Source: Chitinispirillales bacterium
GTDB taxonomy: Bacteria > Fibrobacterota > Chitinivibrionia > Chitinivibrionales > Chitinivibrionaceae
DNA length: 10,353 bases
Direction of reading: 5' to 3'
Assembly: GCA_031254455.1 (NCBI GenBank)
Contig: JAIRUI010000116.1
Span: forward strand, 1 to 10,353
Made by a program: the position numbers and the translations under genes. The notes below the pieces were generated by a model. The model saw only the letters and a program-made list of their open reading frames with translations. It was not told the origin of the DNA and made no database searches. Shown piece after piece: positions 6,244-10,353 of this stretch (position 1 is the first letter of the stretch; every line of letters begins with the position of its first letter).

Positions 6244-7967
6244 TTTGCATCTCCGACTTTTTTGACGCTTGCAAATTTGCAGACTTTTTCGCATAACATG
6301 CAAGCGGTACAAAGCGTAGAATCAACGGCAACCGAACCGTCTTTGTTTTTTCTTATCGCCGGACATCCTAATTTCAGACACATTCCGCATTTACGACAAT
6401 TATCAATTTCGGCAACGTCGAACTTTGCGGTTTTGTCAAGCAGTATGCACGGACGTCTTGCAATAATGACCGAAACGCCGTCTTTTACGATATGCTCTTT
6501 AATTACACTCTCGGTCATATCCAAATCGTAAGGATCAATTACGGAAACGTTATTAACTCCGCAAGCGCGCACCAACGCTTCAAAATCAAGAGTGTGCGTT
6601 TGCTCGTTTTTAATCGTTTTTCCAGTTCCCGGATGCGGCTGATGTCCCGTCATACCGGTAGTAGAATTATCCAATATTAAAATCGTAATGTTCGAACGAT
6701 TGTAAACCGCATTAATAAGTCCGGTAATTCCGCTGTGAACAAACGTGGAATCGCCTATAACGGCAATGTTTTTTTTAGAAAAATCTTTGCCTTTCGCCTT
6801 TTCCATCCCGTGTGTATTTGCGATAGCCGCCCCCATACAAATAAGAGAATGCATCGCGTTAAGCGGTTCGTTGCAGCCAAGCGAATAACAGCCTATATCG
6901 CCGGCAGCGTTGAGTTTCAACTTGTTAATCACATAATAAATTCCTCTGTGGGTACAGCCAGCGCACATTACAGGCGGACGCGCCGGCAGTTCTTCTTTGC
7001 CGGAAATAACTTTATACCCCAGTATTATCTCTTTAATCTTTTCGCTGCTCAATTCACCCTGCAAACCGGTTAATTCTTTTCCCCTTACGCTTATTCCGTT
7101 TGATTTCAAGGCATTCTCAATATAAGGTTCGAGTTCCTCAATTACTATTAAATCGTCACAGTTTGAAGCAAATTCCCGTAATTTTTCAACAGGCAGTGGA
7201 TAAACAAATCCTAATTTGAAAACTGGATAGTCCGGTAGCGCTTCTTTTACGTATTGATAAACCGCTCCGGCGCAAATTATTCCGATTTTATTTTTACCGT
7301 TCTCTATCCGATTTATGTCAAAAGAATTTACGTCCGATGCAAGACGTCTCTCACGTTCTTCAACCTTGACATGTCGTTTGCGGGCATTTGCCGGAACCAT
7401 AACGAATTTTGCAATATCCTGCTTATAATCAAATTCTATTTCCTGACGCTTTGATATTTCCACAAACGAGCGGCTATGCGCAATTCTTGTCGTAAGGCGA
7501 ATAAATACCGGCGTATCGTATTTTTCGCTTAATTCAAATGCGAATTTTGTAAAATCTTTCGCTTCCTGACTGTCGGACGGCTCAAGCATCGGAATATGGG
7601 CGCTTAACCCATAGAATCTCGAATCCTGTTCGTTTTGGCTTGAGTGCATACCCGGGTCATCGGCAACCGCTATCACCAATCCGGCGTTTACTCCGGTGTA
7701 AGCGTATGTAAAAAGCGGGTCTGCAGCAACGTTAAGCCCCACATGTTTCATTGAAACAAGCGCCCGTCCGCCCGCCATAGACGCTCCTATACCTACTTCC
7801 ATCGCAACTTTTTCGTTGACCGACCATTCGCTGTATATGTCGTTAAATGTAGAAAGATATTCTGTTATTTCCGTACTAGGGGTTCCAGGATATGCCGCCG
7901 CAACTTTCACGCCCGCCTCGTATGCGCCTTGGGCTACGGCATGGTCGCCTAATAATAATTTCTTCAA
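6240..7967 (-). CDS. iorA: Indolepyruvate ferredoxin oxidoreductase, alpha subunit
   Basis: This 575-residue catalytic subunit decarboxylates aryl pyruvates made by transamination of Trp, Tyr and Phe and passes electrons to ferredoxin; it is typical of anaerobes. Domains in order: the pyrimidine-binding domain with AAAYPGTPSTEI (23-34) and EWSVNEKVAMEVG (47-59, likely ThDP-contacting Glu); a middle domain; then RPPVMCAGCTHRG (330-342) and the ThDP motif GDS (405-407) with LDNSTTGMTG (Asn434); and a C-terminal 2x[4Fe-4S] ferredoxin domain. The clusters are bound by Cys524, 527, 530 and 535 (CxxCxxCxxxxCP) and Cys553, 556, 559 and 563. All eight cysteines are present. No ATG fits; the start is TTG at 7967, with AAGGAAG six bases upstream. 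It is the first gene of the iorA-iorB-paaK-coaX operon. Confidence 0.96.
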   Translation of the reverse strand: MKKLLLGDHAVAQGAYEAGVKVAAAYPGTPSTEITEYLSTFNDIYSEWSVNEKVAMEVGIGASMAGGRALVSMKHVGLNVAADPLFTYAYTGVNAGLVIAVADDPGMHSSQNEQDSRFYGLSAHIPMLEPSDSQEAKDFTKFAFELSEKYDTPVFIRLTTRIAHSRSFVEISKRQEIEFDYKQDIAKFVMVPANARKRHVKVEERERRLASDVNSFDINRIENGKNKIGIICAGAVYQYVKEALPDYPVFKLGFVYPLPVEKLREFASNCDDLIVIEELEPYIENALKSNGISVRGKELTGLQGELSSEKIKEIILGYKVISGKEELPARPPVMCAGCTHRGIYYVINKLKLNAAGDIGCYSLGCNEPLNAMHSLICMGAAIANTHGMEKAKGKDFSKKNIAVIGDSTFVHSGITGLINAVYNRSNITILILDNSTTGMTGHQPHPGTGKTIKNEQTHTLDFEALVRACGVNNVSVIDPYDLDMTESVIKEHIVKDGVSVIIARRPCILLDKTAKFDVAEIDNCRKCGMCLKLGCPAIRKNKDGSVAVDSTLCTACMLCEKVCKFASVKKVGDAK

Positions 7968-8205
7968 TATTTACTTCCTTTTGTTTCCTTAAATTTTCGC
8001 AAGAATATAATAAATGCACACAATAAAGGGCGGAGAATTACCTGCGTCCGCAAATAAACGACAACGAACAAATTTTAATAATTTTTTAACTCCTTTTCAC
8101 TATTTTCTTTACTCTCAAAAATTTTTAAGCAAAATTTCAAATTTTGAATTATATTAAACATAACAGGATTAAAGGCTTGATAAATTTATACAAAATGAGA
8201 CAACT
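7968..8205. other. Divergent intergenic region between iorA and the FkbM-type gene
   Basis: This 238-bp AT-rich spacer must carry the promoters for leftward iorA and for the rightward 8206 gene. I see no convincing -35/-10 pair for either direction. Candidates by eye are TATTAT-like boxes on the minus strand near 8010 and TTGAAT or TTGATA on the plus strand at ~8145-8185. A weak 5-bp inverted repeat (GCGGA 8030-8034, TCCGC 8047-8051) lies in the probable iorA leader. No coding potential was seen. Confidence 0.4.
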
Positions 8206-8562
8206 ATGAGAATACCCCCCCCCCCGAAATTGTTAGTTCTTCAAGAACTTGAGGTTTTAGAAAATTTTTTACGAGAAACGCCGTCTCACGGAATAGCGGA
8301 ATCTACGAACTACATTTCCGAGTGGGTAAAATTAAATATTGAAAAGATAAAAGGCACAAACGAAGAAATCCTTGAACCTAGATTTGCGGCACTACTTGAG
8401 AATGTTGAAAAACTCTTAATGAAACAAATAAGCGGACAAAATCAATATTCGAGTTTTGATGATTTACGCAAAAACATATTGTTTGATTTTCAATGTAAAA
8501 CGAATTTGGACGAAACGAAAATTAGCGAATTACTTCAATCGGCAAAAGCAAAAAATCTTTGA
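8206..8562 (+). CDS. N-terminal part of the interrupted FkbM/glycosyltransferase gene (118 codons)
   Basis: This open frame of 118 codons starts MRIPPPPKLLVLQELEVLEN and ends AKAKNL at TGA 8560-8562. I recognise no domain: it looks soluble, helical and charged, without a signal peptide. The four prolines are encoded by an 11-C run (8215-8225). The TGA is the only stop between this frame and the next gene: the same frame continues at once as FSAQVAQDIIAYLFFKGK and into an FkbM methyltransferase. The two were therefore most likely one gene, of which this is the N-terminal extension. No strong Shine-Dalgarno precedes the ATG (only GAG in AATGAGACAACT). Present in-frame C11 gives this 118-residue product; loss or gain of one C would stop translation within about 10 codons of the tract. 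It could instead be a genuine small upstream gene, but the shared frame argues against that. Confidence 0.6.
   Translation: MRIPPPPKLLVLQELEVLENFLRETPSHGIAESTNYISEWVKLNIEKIKGTNEEILEPRFAALLENVEKLLMKQISGQNQYSSFDDLRKNILFDFQCKTNLDETKISELLQSAKAKNL
8215..8225 (+). repeat. Homopolymeric C11 tract inside the coding start
   Basis: Eleven consecutive C occupy codons 4-7 of the gene beginning at 8206. Runs this long are rare in a moderately AT-rich genome and are the classic slipped-strand site of phase-variable surface-glycan genes in host-associated bacteria. After the tract only one frame stays open. The other two hit TAG at the fourth codon (8228-8239 region) or TGA within about nine codons. Confidence 0.85.
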
Positions 8563-8566
8563 TTTT

Positions 8567-8584
8567 CCGCGCAAGTAGCGCAGG
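8567..8584 (+). other. GC-rich hairpin just after the in-frame TGA
   Basis: CCGCGC (8567-8572), loop AAGTA (8573-8577), then GCGC, a bulged A and GG (8578-8584) can form a 6-bp stem starting four bases after TGA 8560-8562. It stands out in an A/T-rich context. It could stimulate stop readthrough, affect reinitiation at the TTG at 8599, or be chance. Only the complementarity is seen. Confidence 0.4.
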
Positions 8585-8598
8585 ATATTATAGCATAT

Positions 8599-10221
8599 TT
8601 GTTTTTCAAAGGAAAAACCGATGGGTTTTATATTGATATCGGAGCTAACGACGGAATCAGCGGAAGTACTACATATTGGGCTGAACAAATCGGCTGGAAA
8701 GGAATTTGCGTCGAACCTCAGAAATCGACTTTTGAAAGGATGAAAAAAGTCAGAAACTGTACGTTGTATAATTGCGCAGTTTCAAACAAATCACAAGAAA
8801 ACGTCCGATTTATTTCATTCCCCGATAAAGATACTAGAAGCGGTTTGGCTGACTCTATGAGCCAAAGTCATATCGAAACGGCGAAACAATTCAGCGATAT
8901 GGAAAAGAACTTCGTTTCGACAAAAACGTTCGGCGATATTATGGCTGATTTTGAAAATGTAAAATTTATAGATTTCCTTTCAATTGATACGGAAGGACAC
9001 GAAATGCAGGTTTTGGAGTCGATAGATTTTACAAAATTCAAATTCGGATTAATTACTATAGAAACAGAAGACGGAAGCGACGTTGCCGCATTTATTGAAA
9101 AAAACGACTATAAAAAATTTATGATTGCCGGAAGCGATTGTCTTTTTGTGCCTGAAAATTATAATATTCCCGTCAGTTGCGCTGTTTATCCGTTTGAAAA
9201 CGGAACGAACAAGTACACGGAATTGATGAAAAATATTTTACGAATGATAAATGTTAAACCCACGAACAATTTTACCGCTTCAGATTTTATTTGGCTGCAT
9301 TGGTTTGAAAACATAACAAGTACAGAAGATTTTCGGCAAAAAACGGATTTCCTGAAAATATGCGAAAAAAACGGACGAAAAATTATTTGGAACGTTCATA
9401 ATAAACAGCCGCACGAAACCACGAACGCAGAACAAATTAAAAGTTTAATGATATCGTTGGCTCAATCTGCGCACAAAATCATAATCCATTCAAAAATCAC
9501 GACACAAGTAATAAAAGAACTTTGCGAAAACGATGAGAAAATTTTGCGAAAAATAATTTATGTTCATCATCCGCATTATGCTGGAACTTATGGGACGTTA
9601 TCGTCGCAAAATTCAATTTCAAACGACAAGTTAAAATTTTTGTTTTTCGGACAAATAAGACCGTATAAAAACATAGAACTTCTGATTAATGTTTTTAACG
9701 ATTTGAATTTTGACGATGTCGAATTAAATATTTGCGGAAGTTGCACAAATGAAAATTATAAACGTAATTTACAGGATTTAATCAAAACAAATAAAATCAA
9801 AACCGACTTTAGATTTATCCCAGACAGCGAAATACCTGAACTTTTTGCACAAAATCATATGTTACTCTTGCCGTATTCGCTTGAAAGTTCACTTAACAGC
9901 GGAGCGACACTTTTAGCATTTTCATATTCTAAAAGCGTAATTTCTTCATTGACGGGAACGCTTGACGACATTGAAGACAAATCGTTGTTTTTTTATTATG
10001 ATTACAAAACCCCAGAAGAACACGAACAAAAATTAAAAGAAATATTGACGCAAATTCATGAATTGTATCACAAAAAATACGACGTACTTTTAACACTTGG
10101 TAAAAAATGCAGAAAAACAGTGCTTGAAAACAATTCGTATTTAAAAATTGCACAAGAGTTAGCGAAAGTTTTTGATATTAAATTGTCTGAACAAAACAGA
10201 TTAGACAAGGAAGCCACTTAA
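8599..10221 (+). CDS. FkbM-type methyltransferase fused to GT-B glycosyltransferase
   Basis: The frame is open from 8563 and homology starts before the TTG at 8599: SAQVAQDIIAYL matches the usual SQ-x-x-QD lead-in of FkbM proteins, so the TTG is only a nominal start and has no well-spaced ribosome binding site. From 8599 there are 540 residues. Residues 1-~190 are an FkbM methyltransferase with the SAM motif GFYIDIGANDGI (9-20), ICVEPQ (acidic Glu39) and FLSIDTEGHEMQVLES. Residues ~215-340 form a GT-B N-terminal domain (FIWLHWFENI, IIWNVHNKQPH). Residues ~345-530 form the GT4-like nucleotide-sugar domain, with FLFFGQIRPYKNIELLINVF and a LLPYSLESSLNSGATLLAFS segment standing where the donor-binding E-x7-E usually is. 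It probably builds and O-methylates a surface polysaccharide or glycan. The codons are A-rich and it stands apart from the metabolic operons, suggesting transfer. It ends 14 bp before an insertion-sequence end. Confidence 0.85.
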   Translation: MFFKGKTDGFYIDIGANDGISGSTTYWAEQIGWKGICVEPQKSTFERMKKVRNCTLYNCAVSNKSQENVRFISFPDKDTRSGLADSMSQSHIETAKQFSDMEKNFVSTKTFGDIMADFENVKFIDFLSIDTEGHEMQVLESIDFTKFKFGLITIETEDGSDVAAFIEKNDYKKFMIAGSDCLFVPENYNIPVSCAVYPFENGTNKYTELMKNILRMINVKPTNNFTASDFIWLHWFENITSTEDFRQKTDFLKICEKNGRKIIWNVHNKQPHETTNAEQIKSLMISLAQSAHKIIIHSKITTQVIKELCENDEKILRKIIYVHHPHYAGTYGTLSSQNSISNDKLKFLFFGQIRPYKNIELLINVFNDLNFDDVELNICGSCTNENYKRNLQDLIKTNKIKTDFRFIPDSEIPELFAQNHMLLLPYSLESSLNSGATLLAFSYSKSVISSLTGTLDDIEDKSLFFYYDYKTPEEHEQKLKEILTQIHELYHKKYDVLLTLGKKCRKTVLENNSYLKIAQELAKVFDIKLSEQNRLDKEAT

Positions 10222-10235
10222 CAGGAAATTTCAAC

Positions 10236-10353
10236 ATTAGACCTCTTGCGAAATCAATAATTATTTTCATAATTGCATATCCCCGCTATTAAATTAAACC
10301 TTAGTTTAAATCTTTTTCTTCTGTTTCTGTATTTTTCAGATATTACCTTAAAT
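10236..10353 (-). repeat. Right copy of inverted IS-end repeat
   Basis: This is the reverse complement of 85-202 with five mismatches by eye and no gaps; it runs off the right edge, so the full length is unknown. The inner end begins ATTAGACCTCTTGCGAAAT; outside ATTAGACC the flanks differ (left ATTTAC, right TGTTGA on the matching strands), which fixes the element boundary. With the left copy it places two insertion sequences in inverted orientation around ~10.0 kb. Confidence 0.9.
10254..10353 (-). CDS. IS5-family transposase, C-terminal end (partial)
   Basis: Read on the minus strand from the right edge to TGA at 10256-10254, the last 32 codons give FKVISEKYRNRRKRFKLRFN followed by LIAGICNYENNY. 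This is the conserved C-terminus of IS5-type DDE transposases and nearly the same as the left copy (Val for Ile at one site). No frame break is visible in this short part, so this copy could be intact outside the window. The stop is followed by ~18 bp to the insertion-sequence end. Confidence 0.85.
   Translation of the reverse strand, partial: FKVISEKYRNRRKRFKLRFNLIAGICNYENNY

Noticed and set aside
8030..8051. Inverted repeat GCGGA/TCCGC in the iorA leader
   Set aside because: Five base pairs with a 12-base loop and no U tract; not enough to call a terminator or operator.
8195..8209. Four-codon upstream frame (ATG at 8195, TGA overlapping the ATG at 8206)
   Set aside because: It is too short to support and has no ribosome binding site; coupling to the main start is possible but cannot be shown.
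8560..8562. Genome-wide reassignment of TGA
   Set aside because: TGA terminates iorA, iorB, spoVG and the transposase at their expected ends, so the code is standard.
8555..8566. CTTTGA resembling the prfB programmed +1 frameshift site
   Set aside because: FkbM similarity resumes in the same frame as the upstream codons, so a +1 shift would leave the coding frame; no upstream Shine-Dalgarno-like stimulator is seen.
206..10221. Cargo of a composite transposon
   Set aside because: The content is mostly housekeeping metabolism, the left IS is defective, and no target duplications can be seen within the window, so this is kept only as a possibility under the inverted-repeat finding.
1..10353. 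tRNA, rRNA genes or CRISPR arrays
   Set aside because: No cloverleaf-like, rRNA-like or regularly spaced repeat sequence was seen on either strand.

Overview
The window looks like a chromosomal segment of an anaerobic, probably host- or gut-associated bacterium of moderate-to-low GC. The species cannot be named from the sequence. The metabolic genes have Shine-Dalgarno sequences (AAGGAG, GAGGAG, GGAGG) and use ATG, GTG and TTG starts. TGA ends several intact genes, so the genetic code is standard. A ferredoxin-dependent indolepyruvate oxidoreductase points to anaerobic amino-acid fermentation. SpoVG and a type III pantothenate kinase occur in many phyla and do not narrow this down.

Layout. 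The outer ~118 bp at each end are inverted copies of the 3' end of one IS5-family insertion sequence (85-202 and 10236-10353; 5 mismatches by eye). The left copy carries a broken transposase. Inside are four blocks. (1) Minus strand, 206-2642: an isoleucine/valine operon with a leader peptide, an attenuator, ilvB and ilvN. (2) Plus strand, 2790-3639: spoVG and an unrecognised coiled-coil gene, divergent from ilv. (3) Minus strand, 3636-7967: a tightly packed operon iorA-iorB-paaK-coaX. (4) Plus strand, 8206-10221: a surface-polysaccharide-type gene, an FkbM methyltransferase fused to a GT-B glycosyltransferase. Its reading frame starts with an 11-C homopolymer and is cut by one in-frame TGA.

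How the parts work together. IlvB and IlvN are the catalytic and regulatory subunits of acetolactate synthase, and the leader fits classical translation-coupled attenuation by branched-chain aminoacyl-tRNA supply. IorAB converts aryl pyruvates to aryl-acetyl-CoA, PaaK interconverts aryl acetates and their CoA esters, and CoaX makes the CoA precursor 4'-phosphopantothenate, so block 3 has a CoA-centred theme. Block 4 looks like a phase-variable or decaying glycan gene next to an insertion sequence.

The points most worth a second look are the ilv attenuator, the poly-C tract plus in-frame stop in the FkbM/glycosyltransferase gene, and the inverted insertion-sequence ends bracketing the whole segment.
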